A stretch of DNA of 64,000 nt, taken from Ophioderma brevispina. Its lineage: Eukaryota; Echinodermata; Ophiuroidea; Amphilepidida; Ophiodermatidae. Where the stretch lies: assembly GCA_023653785.1 (NCBI GenBank), contig JAMKCH010001651.1, forward strand, positions 1-64,000. The letters run 5' to 3'. Both the position numbers and the translations under genes were made by a program. Position 1 is the stretch's first letter. Each line of letters starts with the position of its first letter. Under the pieces are notes generated by a model. The model did no database searches. It had not been told where the DNA came from and saw only the letters and a program-made list of their open reading frames with translations. This document shows positions 12,390-24,035 of this stretch, piece by piece.

Positions 12390-12540
12390 CCCTCGTGGCT
12401 TGCCATCTCTGCTGATAGGAATGGTGCAACACGAAATCGGCGGCCGGGGCCGGACCAGCACAACTCCCTCGGTGGCTGCATCTCGGCTGATAGGAATGTG
12501 CACCAGAGGCCCCGGTTCGAATCCCGGTCAAGGAGGTGCA
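12390..12540 (+). mobile_element. tandem tRNA-like unit, possible SINE head
   Basis: Two copies of a unit of about 75 bases follow one another. Both carry CCAGCA(CA)ACTCCCTCG, a GTGGC word and GCTGATAGGAATG. The second copy ends with GGTTCGAATCC at 12514-12524, an exact RNA polymerase III B box, and has an A-box-like TGGCTGCATCTCGG upstream. Bases 12465-12534 (70 nt) can be drawn as a weak cloverleaf: partial acceptor pairing and a T arm with one mismatch. The defects argue against a functional tRNA and for a tRNA-derived repeat. The first copy has lost its B box. Confidence 0.5.
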
Positions 12541-12555
12541 ATCTTCTTTAATTCT

Positions 12556-14240
12556 ATCCCTGTACCCCTTCCTTCTTCTTGGGAGGCTGATAGCAGGGTG
12601 AACTGTGGTAAACAGTGTGGTCTGGATACAAATTGTGAATTTCTGCACACACGTACGGTAGGCATTGATAATCCATAAAATGATGGAAGACTTGCCACAC
12701 CCCCCTTAATGGCCCCCAGTTGGGTTGAAGGGTATACAGGGGTCAACAAATTTAAAATGTTCGAATGTGTAAAAGCACACCACGGCGTTTTCTGGTCACC
12801 CGTCTCTCTCGGCACTTCGCATGTAACACATATCCGTTACTGCGGCACCGTAACAGGTCACATAACCGCCGTTGAAGGCGCTGCAGCACTCAGGTCACAC
12901 TTTCGGTATCGTATTCCTTTTCGTATCGCGGGTCAAAGTTAATGTCACGCGGACAAGTAACAAACAAAGGTTGTTACCCAACCAAGTGACATATACAGCG
13001 TTACCGCACAGGTAACCCATTTTGTGTTACTTACGTAAGTGACATTCATAATTTGTAAGTCCAGACCCCTCGCTTTAAACCCAGAGTCGATGGCCTAAAA
13101 AAATGTCCACGGGAAGAAAGAAAAGACGTTGACAGTGTAGGTTAGACATTATTTTACACTAAAAAATTTGTGCTATCGCGCGATTTGAAGCAAATGGTGA
13201 TCGTAAGCCTTTAAAGTTGCTCACTTTACCACACAAAAGTCAGATATTTTGCAGCGTCGACCACAGCTGATTCCGATTGATTCGGCCATCTTTGATGTTC
13301 TTGCTCTACATGCATGCCGGGAAGGGAGTACTAGTCTCTTACACATAATTAAACTGCGACAAACGGTATTATTTTCCTGTTATAATGCGATATCGTAGAA
13401 TATTGCAGCGGTTACTGATGACGTCATATCGTACCGATGTGTACGGCTGAACCGGGAACGGACTGTGTTTACTAGTGCGAGAGAAGTGCCGAGAGAGACT
13501 GTCCACAAGATTCAAAAAAGGTATAGTTTACACTATCTATGGCTTATAGTTCAGGGTTATGGGGAAAAACTGTAAAAATGAGTGAAAAAGTCAATTTTGG
13601 TGTGTAACTGGATAAAAGTTAAAAGTGCTTGATTCAGTCAATATGTGGTGCAATTGTTCCTAGCTTAAAGGATGAAATAAGGCATAGTTGACCTTATCTG
13701 TTATACGTAGTTTTCACGTTATCCAACCAACTAGGTCAAGGTCAATAGAATCAATAGCTGCCAATAACTTTGACTTTAAGTTCGCCATTTTGGTTAATAA
13801 CAAGTAAGATAGTCAAAACTAATTTCCTATATTATCTATGAGATAAACCAACAATTTGAGCCACATTTTACAAAAATAAAGCAACTTTTAATTTTTGACC
13901 CCTGTACAAACAAATTGACTTTTTTACATTTTTACAGTTTATACCCCATAATTCCTATCTATTAACTCACAGGTAGTTAAAACTATACCTTTTTGGAATC
14001 CTTGTAACCAGAAAAGCATCATGGTGTGCTTTACAACACACTCGGAACATTTTAAAAATTTTACCCATGTAACTTGAAATCAACTGGGGGGCCATGAAAG
14101 GGTGTGGCAAGTGCTTACATCACACTTTTGGATATCAATGTATAATAAGTACTTGTGTACCAAAATCATAATTTTACCGGATTTGCACACTCACATAAGA
14201 TTATGTTCACTACAGTCCCCCACTATGAAGGGCATAGGTT
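12556..14240. mobile_element. long inverted-repeat element, interrupted (family A, copy 2)
   Basis: The left arm (about 12556-12801, continuing 13500-13600) is the reverse complement of the right arm (about 13920-14240). Matching landmarks are GGTGAAC, CATTGATA, ACTTGCCACACCC, GGCCCCCAGTTG, AAAATGTTC, AAAGCACACCA, TTTTCTGGT and AAAAAGGTATAGTTT. The left arm is broken by 698 bases carrying their own inverted ends (12802-13499). Without that insert the element is about 990 bases with arms near 320. It encodes no protein I can recognise. The inner arm part is shared with the element at 38111-39021. Confidence 0.75.
12802..13499. mobile_element. nested transposon (family B)
   Basis: It begins GTCTCTCTCGGCACTTC (12802-12818) and ends with the exact complement (13483-13499), a perfect 17-bp inverted repeat, and it sits inside the left arm of family A copy 2. 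CpG is richer than in the surroundings. Eight GTAAC or GTTAC words lie within about 220 bases after the left end, plus the 12-bp palindrome ACTTACGTAAGT at 13029-13040. They may be subterminal transposase-binding motifs. Flanks GGTCACCC and TGTCCACA are only half alike, so a target duplication is possible but not shown. There is no transposase frame. Confidence 0.7.
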
Positions 14241-14329
14241 GATTTGTTATGCGTTTATAATGTAGAATGTAACAAAGTATGGTATTGATTAATGGGTTGA
14301 AATAAAGGTGCGTGTTACGATAGTTTTCT

Positions 14330-16430
14330 ATCTATCTAACGGCCGCAGCCGGATTGCTGTTCACCACGTAGCGACAAATGTCCCCGTTGCATCAGGCCGG
14401 GGACGCCAGACGGACCCCGCCGGACGTCCCGAGCAACCACATAACCGCAGTCAAGGGGCGACGACCCCCGCCCGGCATGAACTTCCTAACATGATGCGTC
14501 TGAGACTACTGGTCAAGCGCACGATGACAGTGGACCGGCAAATCGTGCACGGCGTTGGCAACAGAAGATGAAAAATGAGGGACATCTCCATACATCTGTG
14601 CCCTGGTCCCGTGCTCACGCCAGGACATGCCCCGGAAACCGCCCACACGAGCACGGTGCATGCGCCATCCAGTCCACCAGCAGCCCTTCCCCCTGGTCCA
14701 GGTCTCAGATCCATACAACAGGACACCCTCCACACAGGCTCCAAAGAATTCCAGCCTGGTTGAATTGGAGATACCAGACTGCCACAAGCGGCGCAGTTTA
14801 TTGCAGGCATTCCAAGCTGTCCTTTGCGTGACAGGAAGTCTTTCTTGATGTCGGCAAATAGGACTCCTAGACACACGAAGTCCTGCCCTCTTTGAGGGGC
14901 CACCATCCGCTGCGCAGACAGGTCGAACGACGTCTCCTCACTGACAGGTCATACATCCAGTCTCCCGGCTCTAGAGGCAGGCCGACCCCCGTTGCAGCAA
15001 TCCAAGCGATGCCAGCAGAATCCCGGAATCACACATCAGATCAGCCGTTAGAGCCAGATCATCCACGCAGTCAAGGCCCGCGAGACGCCGACCCACGCGA
15101 CGCCCGGAACGCTTGGGTTTGATGGGGTCCCCCGTCGCCCATGATGCCAAGACTCCGCCCGAGGATGCAATCAAACCACGACTACAAAAAGATAGGGAGC
15201 CAGAGTATCTCCTTGGAGGATTCCAGTAGGTGTAGGAACTCCTTGTGGGGGCCCATCCATGGTCTGCACAAAGATATATGGGTTATCAACCCCCATGGGA
15301 TGGCAATTGCCTGTGACAGTCTCATCTGGGACACCGTAGTGGGCGAGAACATGCAGCACTAATCCCTGCTACACTGTAAAAAGGCCTTGAAAAAATCTAC
15401 GAACACAACCGAAGCTCCTCCTTGGAAATTCCCAACTCTTCCACGACCCCCGAGGGCCTTTTTGTTCTGAGGTAGTGTTGATTGCCCTTGCGATCACGCC
15501 ACGGATCCCGCCCGAGAATGGGATCCATGTGAGGAGCGACTCCGCGGCAGCCATGGAGTTGTGATCTTAAGAGGCCAGTGGTGACAATGTTATTCCTATT
15601 GCAGTTACGGGGCCGCTGGAGGCCACCTCTTGGCGTAGAGGAATGTATGAATGAGTTGAAAAGGCAGCGGTGTTTTCCCATGTAGGTGTTATTACAAAAT
15701 TCCAACCAGTGATCATCGAATAGTGGATTCTTCCAGATACTGCGGACTGTGTCGGGACTAGGGTTTGGTGTTTTCTTCTGTTTCTTCAGGCATATCTGAA
15801 GCTCCTCCATAGTGAAAGGTCCAGTCTGGATGGGAAGGTTTCGGCTATCTTGTGATTGAAGAAAGGTCATCAAGGTTAGTGGGATTCTGACTGCTTGCCC
15901 AGTAGAGAACTAAAGTGCTGAAAACCATGCATGTGTGTCAAGGCGCTCTTCAGTTGTTTCATTCAACCTTTGATTCTTATAGGTGGGGTAGCCTTCTTAC
16001 GGTCAGCTCCCTCAAGTGCCTCCCGGCAGCAGCATGCTTGTTTTCAAGCATGAGGGCGTCAAGTGGCTTCAGCCTTGGACTTAACAGCTTCCTCAAGCAA
16101 CCACATTGTAAGCCTTCATCAAGTGCAGCCTTAGCGGCACCAAAGTTCTGCTTGGAGCTTCTGGTGGATTTATACGGTGCTTCGTGGCTGGCATACTTCA
16201 GTTTTTGCTCTGCTTTGCTGACTTTGGCGTTTGAGGCAAAGGCAGTAGTCCCCCTCCTTCTTCCAGGCAGCACCTCCAATGCCATTTCTTTGTTGGCTGA
16301 AGTGAGGACATTATATACTGCGCTGGAGTTCTTGTCATCAAGCTCATCAAAAGAGTGTTGAACCTGTTATGTACCGCTAGCAGTATACTGCTCACAAAGC
16401 TTGTTTCCCCCACTACCTTCCTCCAGTCTA
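14330..16430 (-). pseudogene. broken LINE ORF2 (reverse transcriptase)
   Basis: Minus-strand pieces in several frames line up in ORF2 order. From 16360 to about 15980: a linker with DDKNSSAVYNVLTSANKEMA, GAAKAALDEGLQ and ENKHAAAGRH. About 15850-15690: TGPFTMEELQICLKKQKKTP and WLEFCNN. About 15560: PHMDPIL. At 15380-15400: VDFFKAF (palm motif A, its Asp present). About 15175-15215: ILQGDTLAPYLF. At 15058-15069: CVDD in place of YADD (motif C, both Asp kept). At 14695-14721: LLYGSETWT, then a thumb-like tail to about 14330. Frames change at several places between these blocks, and no endonuclease is visible upstream of 16430, so the copy is 5'-truncated and dead. Higher GC and CpG than the neighbours fit an inserted element. 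Motif identification is from knowledge of non-LTR reverse transcriptases; I do not assign a clade. Confidence 0.85.
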
Positions 16431-18049
16431 TTGTTGTTCATGGGATCTCTGGGAGTGGTTTTACTTCTGACGATAACTTATCTGCTCCTGGCAAGAGACA
16501 AGGTTCTTCTGTGATCAGACTTAACAGCTTCAAAGTGTTGTAGGCTCCTGAGATCGTCTTTGGACCCCTGATTTTACCTGGAAGTAGTATCGATTTTGAA
16601 ATCAGATAAAAGGCCATATGTTTCTCATTGTCATATCCCCTGATATATTTATATAAATGTCGGAAAAGGGGGGGACCCAGGATTGCACCTTGGTGGAAAA
16701 CTAACAATTTGCTGCATAAGCACACACTAGTGTTTTAAATGGGAAGCTGTTAGGTATAGTCAACTTTGCACTGGTAATTGGGCACCAAATTTCCAATCTG
16801 TGAAAATGTGATTTATCCTAGTGCAGCGGAATAAATGAAAGCCTTTGAGAATTAATTGCATAAAGCACTATATAAATACGTGGATTATTTAATATAATTT
16901 TTTTGCTGTGTACAACTACATTGTAAAATGTGTTTTTAATTCAACATTTTCTTGTAGTCACTTCCTACAGTACATATGTTCAATCCTAAACAAACCCTCT
17001 GTAGTTCATAAACACTAGTGAGATTTCCTAAACACTTCTGTCAGAATATGTGGGATTAGTATGTGGGATAACTACAGAATGTGTAAAGTCCAAAGCACTG
17101 GTTTAAAACACTGTAGGTGTTCACTACATTCAATGTATGCTAATGTATGTTTTACACACTTTTATATAGAATTGGCAAATTTGTCTTTGTGAGTCCTTTG
17201 AATGTTACATTACAGTCCATACATATCGTGGTACATGGCCGATCTTATAGTTAACATAAAATTGATCAACCTGAAGGTAAAATTGGGTTTGATTGATGCT
17301 AGTACTACTAGTAGACGAGGATTGTGTGGTGGTGGTGTGGTCCCGGCAAGTCCGCATCAGACAGGAAATACAATGTGAGTGTAATAACACTAGTCTGAAT
17401 ACCATGCCTGTAACCACGGGACTGTAACATTTTGTAATTGTAACTACACATTCAGTATGATCTTGGCCTATAATGTTATGAAGGCTGCTTGTTCGGTCAT
17501 GTCATTGATATCTCCCAGGTTTGTTGTACTCGGTATTCTAAAATGGTCTCACCGACAGAGAAGTGAAATAGAAGTATTTTTTAAGGCCCATGTGGAAAAC
17601 TTATATAAACTACTTTGTGCTGTATTCCATTAACAGAATAAAGCAATGATACAAAGTAGGTGCCAAAATGGTATAATGTAATATTTGCCAAATTTTGTTG
17701 GCTGTCTTATTGAAGTTGAATTTATGGAAAAGTAGCAGCGGGATCTTGGGAATTTCTAAACAGCTGTGAGAATGTAAGAATTTTTTTTTCATTGGCTGAT
17801 GCCCGGGTTCAATTCGAAAATTGAACCCAGGTAGTAAGTGCTGCGTATAAGTTATTTAGTCGAAGCGCTTGCCCTCATACAGCATTTTTGAATAAATCGC
17901 GAGCGCCTGCCAACGTTTGCATATGATCGTGCGTCAGGCGGGTTGATCTGATTGTGTCACTGGGTGGGCAGTATTCTGGTGTTTTTAAGCCATAAAGTAT
18001 CGCGAATTGGGGTGTTAAAGATGACCTTAAAGATTTAAAGCTGTTTAAG
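16431..18049. other. no gene seen; one perfect hairpin
   Basis: GGGTTCAATT at 17805-17814 and its complement at 17819-17828 form a perfect 10-bp stem with a CGAA loop. Otherwise AT-rich without a supported frame. A 95-codon minus-strand frame at 16438-16725 adjoins the LINE but shows no endonuclease residues. Confidence 0.3.
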
Positions 18050-18052
18050 AAT

Positions 18053-18168
18053 GAGACTAAAGGTATGATTTTGGGAAACCGGTAGTCTCTTTACAACGAA
18101 ATATTAAAACCAAGGATACCACTTACCACAAGAGAGTACCAGTTCCCAAAATCATACCTTTATTCTCT
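18053..18168. mobile_element. snapback MITE
   Basis: TAAAGGTATGATTTTGGGAA on the left and its complement on the right (ending TTCCCAAAATCATACCTTTA) form arms of about 40 bases with a short centre. The arms continue with ACCGGTAGTCTCTT against a diverged partner. It is short and non-coding, consistent with a miniature inverted-repeat element. No second copy was found here. Confidence 0.6.
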
Positions 18169-19464
18169 AAGTCGTAAATGTGGGTAAATTGCAGTGATGT
18201 TTTATCAGCTCTTGAAAATGAGCCAATGGGGAGGTGTATCACACATTAGGAGGGCCCGGGGGTTAACAAGTCAGATTTTATTGGCATATTGCAGGTATTG
18301 CTCCTGTCAAACCAACACACAGACTTTGTCCATCTGAAAGAGATGAAATACAGCATTGAATGAGTATAACAAAGTCAACATTCACTTTCCAACAAAAACC
18401 TAACCAAAATTATAAGCTTAAGTGCAACCCCAAGGCATAAATGTTGAAAAGTCATTAGTCCAATTTCGTGTTTTCCACAGCCTAAATTTGCTCTTGCAAT
18501 AATGTTGGACAACCCAACATCTCTCTCAAGCGTAGTAATTATCTCTTAATTACACGAGGAAGATAGTGAGAGCTCATCTTAGGCTGTCATCACTCCTCAG
18601 TGCTGGTACGTTGATTTTGCGATTTCGCAGGCAGAAGTTATTCACCACCGCATCAGCGCAGTTATTATGATAGGGCTATGAATGCTTTCTTTTGTTGCAT
18701 CAAGCAATGGCTTCGTTGCTTTTTATAAGGTTTAGTGAGCTAATTGCAACCATGATATCAACATCGCCTTTCCCTAGCTCGTTTGATCTCTTAAAATTTT
18801 GCCGCCACAAAGATTTCTCACCTTCAGCTATTTGGATAGTGCAGCGCAAATACTATGAACCCATAGCACTAACACATCCGTTCTCCATGACAGATGTGCC
18901 CCAAAATTAACCATGCAATTAAAAACACAACTTTGTTCCTCTTCCCATAATGGCACGGTCGGCCCAGTTCCTATACAAGTCAACGGATAGCCTGGCGTTA
19001 CTTGGGTTTGGGCGAATCAAAAGAGATAGCAGAGTTGAGAGTTCGAGGGTATTCCCACAAAGCGTGGTTTCCTTGCGAGTAGTGATGGTTGCTGCAGCGG
19101 TGATTCATTAGGTTTTCATGATCGTGACTTCTTCAGGGCTGGGGGCTTCTTTTCCAGTGGCATAGCTAAAGCTGGATGAACATGACCTAGTTTGAATATA
19201 TATTGGCATATCACTGAAATTGTCAGGGGTTTCAATCCTAGTTGTTTAATATGCGATAGCGTAGTCACAGTAGGGTGGAACGGACTGTGACCATCAAATA
19301 AACTAATTGGATGTTGTAGCGTTACCAATAGCCGCAGTTGTGTCATGTCATGTTGTGGATAATGCTGCAACATAATTATGCTATTAATGTGAAGTTGAAA
19401 AAGTACCCCCAGCATTATGGGGTGTACTTTATACCGTGATATGCAGGGAAATAATACAGTGATG
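18169..19464. other. no gene seen
   Basis: A 147-codon minus-strand frame (19116-19559) runs into the following MITE and has no recognisable residues. I do not regard it as a gene. Confidence 0.25.
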
Positions 19465-19468
19465 TTAA

Positions 19469-20005
19469 AGCAATAATAGCATATTTTTGAAGAGTGCCCC
19501 CAAATTCGAAATTTGATATTTGGCACAGTTAGTTGGTAATGGTCTAGGAGGAACTGCACTGCGAACGAGAATAGAATGCTAAAAAATGCCGTTATTTATC
19601 ATTTTAAAAATAAGCGATTTTGTAATTAAAATTGGAATCCCCAGGATTGACTACCGGCGGAGCTGAAAGAATGCTACGTTAATGTCTGTCCATGATGAAA
19701 TAGTGCCACGAAAATGATCTCTAAGTTGACTTCCCTGAACCAAATAAAACAACTAATGGAGAGCATAGGACATGAACAGCAATATTCACATCGGAGCTGG
19801 TTCCAGCAGCGTTGAATTATCATACGGAGATCTCCGATAATAAATTATTCTAATTACAAAATTCCTCGTTTGTGACAACATAAGACATTTTCGAGCTTAA
19901 ACATTCACAGGTATAGTTACTAGCCAGTACAATGCCAACCGTTGTAAAAATCTCAAAATTTGAAAAATTGGGGGCACTCTTCAAAAAACTGTTGCGATTT
20001 ATGCT
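19469..20005. mobile_element. TTAA-type MITE, family C copy 1
   Basis: The element starts after TTAA (19465-19468) with AGCAATAATAGCAT and ends with the partner repeat (complement begins AGCATAAATCGCAACAG). Both arms continue into TTTTTGAAGAGTGCCCCCAA. The body matches the copy at 60679-61197 in the same orientation: GCGAACGAGAAT, AATAAGCGATTTTGTAATTA, GTCCATGATGAAATAGTGCC and CATTCACAGGTATAGTT all recur in order. The right target site has decayed from TTAA. No transposase. Confidence 0.75.
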
Positions 20006-20009
20006 TTTC

Positions 20010-20630
20010 TTCTCTCTCTCTCTACTCTCTCTCCATTGCCCAAACCGTATAAGTGGGGAATCCCCACTATGCAAAGGGTAGTGAGAAACTTCTAACCCCT
20101 GGGAATATCATGTTTAATCATAATAATCGCTAAAGCACCCCTATTTCTATTTGAAGATAATTGGCTCTCACTTAGGTTTCCATCTTTAACAAAATTTCTT
20201 TCTCCATAGTGGGGCCTTACTTTTTTTAACCCCTATGTGGTCATAGGGGGTCCCATCTCAGGTCCCCACCAAGTCTTTCGCATCTCAACCCTTATCGCTC
20301 TCGATCCCGTCTCTCTACTGTGTAAATGAACGTATACGAGGGGACTTGTAGTGGACCCATAGAAAGAAAGAAATCTTCTCACAAAATGTTTAGACCGTAA
20401 AAGTGGGAACATCAAAATGTCCCCCCCACTAAGCATTTGGGTCCCCACTTTTACAGTGAAACAAATGTGCAATGTCCAAAAATGTCCCCACATCTACGGA
20501 TTCACAGCTCTCTCTCTCTTCTTTCTCTTCTTTCTGTTTTCTTTCTCTTTCTCTTTTCTTCTTCCCCCCCTTCAGCTACCGAAAATTAAAACATTAAACT
20601 GGACAAGATCTAATGTCCATCTTCACTGAG
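20010..20630. repeat. TC-rich tracts and GTGGGG hairpins
   Basis: TC microsatellite at about 20010-20034 and a polypyrimidine tract at about 20508-20566. Between them are hairpins: CCCCTATG/CATAGGGG near 20231-20250, and GTAAAAGTGGGAAC (20397-20410) against GTCCCCACTTTTAC (20440-20453), with 13 of 14 positions paired. The related words GTATAAGTGGGGAATCCCC near 20047 suggest a decayed dispersed repeat. Confidence 0.5.
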
Positions 20631-22757
20631 GGTGGCATGAAATATAAATGCACACAAAGGCAAAATAATATGATAGGCTATGGTTTTGGATCTTCTCAAG
20701 TTTTTACTCTTACAATGAATAGATGCTACTATTTAAGCTTTTTCAATGACCATAGCAAATGATATTTATTTTAACTTGTTGTAGTTGCTTGTTGTTTGTT
20801 TTGTTATGTTTTTCATCTTTGTGTGGTTAAAAATTGATTTTTTTAAAATGTGGATGAAAATATGGGTCGGTCGGCAGATTTTTTTTATTTTTTTTATTTT
20901 GTGCAAATTTGCAGAAAAATTTCAGTCAAACGGCAGTTTTTTTTTTAGGGCGATCGGGTTACGCCAAAAACAAACTTTTTTATGCCTAAGCTGCAAAAAA
21001 AAAGTTGATAATTATACAGTTAATACAGGACATTCATATTTTGTGCACTAGATATAGCTAGAGTCCATTCCTAACTGGAAGAGTTGATAATATGGCAATA
21101 GAGGAGTGTTGTATTTCATCTCCGATGAACACCCACATACGATAGTTGAATCAATGACCCATTCACTATCAGTCAGTCGCAAAGTAGCTCGATAATGAAG
21201 TCATTCGCCCGATTCTGTTTCATGATCTGGTAATGTGCGAGTCGTTACATGGATATGAACAAGTTTACGATCGAGACCCAAACATGGTAATTGAAGTAAT
21301 TAGAAGTAATTATTATGATTTGGTTTGAATTATTAATATTGATTTGAATGATCAACTACACGCTCATCGATTTTCCCAGAAATATGACATCCAGATATTT
21401 TATTCTTGAACCAAAAATGAAAATTTAAAAATTGTAACCATGTTAAAGGATGTCAGAACATACCCCCCTTTCCATCACCCCCTCTGTTTGTTTACTTAAC
21501 ATGTGAATTATTTTGAAACTGTATGTTGAGATCAAACAGCAAGGCTTTCTGTTGGCGCTACCCTCATTAGGGTATATACATTCATATCACATCCTTAAAT
21601 TTGTTACCCAAACTCTATAAAGAAATTTAAAATTTTTTTTTTTTTTCGATTACAACTACGTGTCTTCATTGTACTTTGCACGGTGTTCAATAGGACTCGC
21701 ATGCGGTCAGTGCACACAATGCGCCGCGTGTTTGAAAACAGGTGAAGTCTTAGCATGCTTGATTAGACTTGGCTCACCTGGCCTGCTTGTGTTAGTCAAT
21801 AGAAAAGTAGTAACACAAGCACAACCTAGTTAATTACAATGCGATTTTAATTTTCACAAGAGATTAGTTGCTACCCCATCTTGTTTTAATAAACATATCA
21901 GCAAAAGTATGAAGTTTTGAAGATGAAGGATATGTGCTTATTTATGTACCCCCGGGCCATAGTAAGATATAATGTGTGGTAAGCAATGTTGGGCACAGTT
22001 AATATTATAAAAAATGAAAGATAATATTTTACAACGTGGTGTTAAACGTGTTATTAAAAACTTCTGAATAGGTCGTTGGCTGTTAAAGTTAACAACAAAA
22101 TAATCTACATGTAATTAAAAGTTCAAATAACCTGAAGATGTACATGGTAGCAATATATATTTTTAACAACATACTTAAAATTAAATTTTTGAGTTTTAAA
22201 ATGTTGTTCAAAAGTATGTGAATATTCAAAATAAGGCTAGGCTTGAAAGCACCAGTGACCAGTTATGCATAATTGCAAACAAGAGAACCCGATTTCTGCA
22301 TAGCTAGGACTGACCTATTTTGGTTTGGAGGAAATGGACCCTTTTTGTGTGCTATTGGTATCTTTTTCAATGCCTGGACATGAGGCTAATGCTCATTTCA
22401 TGGGTTATTACAGTGTGTGACTTTTTTCAGGCCTGGTTGGTTTTGTCAAGTTACTAATGAGTATGACCTGGTTTGATAAGCATTAGCCAACAATACATTT
22501 TAGATTGTATTAGACAAGCCTGACTAGTTTGTAATAGACAGTTGGTATATCACTACAAATTAACAGTCTTAATTAATCATGGCATGGTTGAATTAATGAT
22601 GTCCATGCACCTGTGTACTTCTTAAAAAATACTGAGTTTAATCAGTTGACCCAGGGGTAGGCTGAACTTTTTGAATCCCGAAGGCAACTATAGTTGATCC
22701 GGAGACTATTTTTTTTAAAAATTCCCAAAAATTTTCAAATTTATGCAATTTTTGACC
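20631..22757. other. no gene seen
   Basis: AT-rich with long T and A runs; no supported frame or repeat. Confidence 0.25.
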
Positions 22758-22902
22758 AATTCAAACCAGCATGAAAAAATAACAGTCAAATGAGTCCAAA
22801 CAATCCTAGTCTTAGGTCAGTGGTTTTTGAGATGGCTTCTCAATGTCATTTGGAAAGCCATCTCAAACACTGACTTATGTGTTACAACCAATTCAGAATC
22901 TT
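22758..22902. mobile_element. snapback repeat, family H copy 1
   Basis: A central hairpin spans 22816-22874: GTCAGTGGTTTTTGAGATGG pairs with CCATCTCAAACACTGAC. The copy at 27979-28126 is its reverse complement, including the flanking words AACAATCCTAGTCTT and TGTGTTA-AACC outside the hairpin. Two copies with shared flanks make this a dispersed repeat and not a chance palindrome. Confidence 0.65.
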
Positions 22903-23827
22903 TCAAGGCTACAGGGTCTCTCTGGATGTTAACCACTGAGCTCTAGCACCTTTCTTACTCTATCTCTGACTGGCTCGGTACATGTACACGCATGATGTAA
23001 CCTCTCAAAGTAACCAAATTTTTTTTTGAAATACATCTCTATAAAATTGGGTGCACCTTAAGCTAATCTACCATGGTCTGATGGATGATTACATCATAAA
23101 GTATATGATAACCAATCAAATCGACAAGTAGTACCAGGAGGTTAATCCATCGTGCGTATGTCCTTCATGTAAGTAGGCAGTGTAGTGACACAGCTTCCAT
23201 TGAAGTTATAGCGCTTATTTTGTGAACTGGTAATCTCTCGGAGAAGTTGTACCCCCGGGAAAGGTTTAAGGAAGAAAACAAAATTTCTGAATGTTAAACT
23301 TAACGGCTATCAGTGATCCATGAAAAAGTGTAAAAAAAATGTGTGAATTTGTAGAAGTAGCTTAAAAATGAAAGAGAATTCTGTAGAATTCTCATGTGGT
23401 ATTTATTTTTCAATGACAAGAATGACAAACAAGGAAACAGCATCTGATTTTTATGATTGTTTAAAGATATTTATTATCATTATAGCAAATCATCAAAAGT
23501 TGGCTTAAATTATGATAAACGGGAAAATCTAAGGTCTTCACGTTTTGACCATCATTCAAAATTTCCATCTGGCAAAATAAAGCTTTACCAAACAAGGTCT
23601 AACAGCATCTCTTTGACAATCTACTCCCTGACCTCCTGCCAAATGTTATCTCTTATTTTAGGCAGTGGTGACACAAGTTTGATAACAACTGATTAGTGCC
23701 CCTATATGTCAGTTCTCCAGAGATTGGTTGTGAAAAAACTAGATTTTTTTAAAGAAACACTATAGCCATTCAATGAAATTTTGTTAATAAAATTTGATAG
23801 CACCAGAAGTATATATATATAGCTTAC
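22903..23827. other. no gene seen
   Basis: Nothing supportable apart from a short TA run near 23812-23821. Confidence 0.25.
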
Positions 23828-24035
23828 AGGCCCAGTTCACATAGCCAATTATTGTAAGAAAACCCCCTTCCAGAGTGCTCAAGACTGCAGAAGCTGTACA
23901 GGACAGTCCCAAATCTGCCCAAAACACACATGAAAAGAAAAATGCTCACAATTTTTTATATTATGGCCAATCGGCACCCATCATGAGTAGTCTGGAAGGG
24001 GTTTTCTAGCAATAATCGGCTATGTGATTGAGGCC
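23828..24035. mobile_element. MITE with about 50-bp inverted ends
   Basis: The left end reads AGGCCCAGTTCACATAGCC, then AATTATTGTAAGAAAACCCC and CTTCCAGA. The complement of the right end reads AGGCCTCAATCACATAGCC, then GATTATTGCTAGAAAACCCC and TTCCAGA. Length is about 208 bases, non-coding. I could not find a clean target duplication. Confidence 0.7.

Noticed and set aside
12465..12534. Functional tRNA gene
   Set aside because: The B box is exact but the T stem has a mismatch, the acceptor stem pairs poorly, no convincing anticodon arm is seen, and the unit is a tandem copy.
14308..15122. Several plus-strand frames of 62-87 codons
   Set aside because: Antisense shadows of the GC-rich LINE reverse transcriptase.
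15915..16361. 148-codon plus-strand frame
   Set aside because: It lies antisense to the LINE linker region, where the minus strand gives recognisable ORF2 residues.
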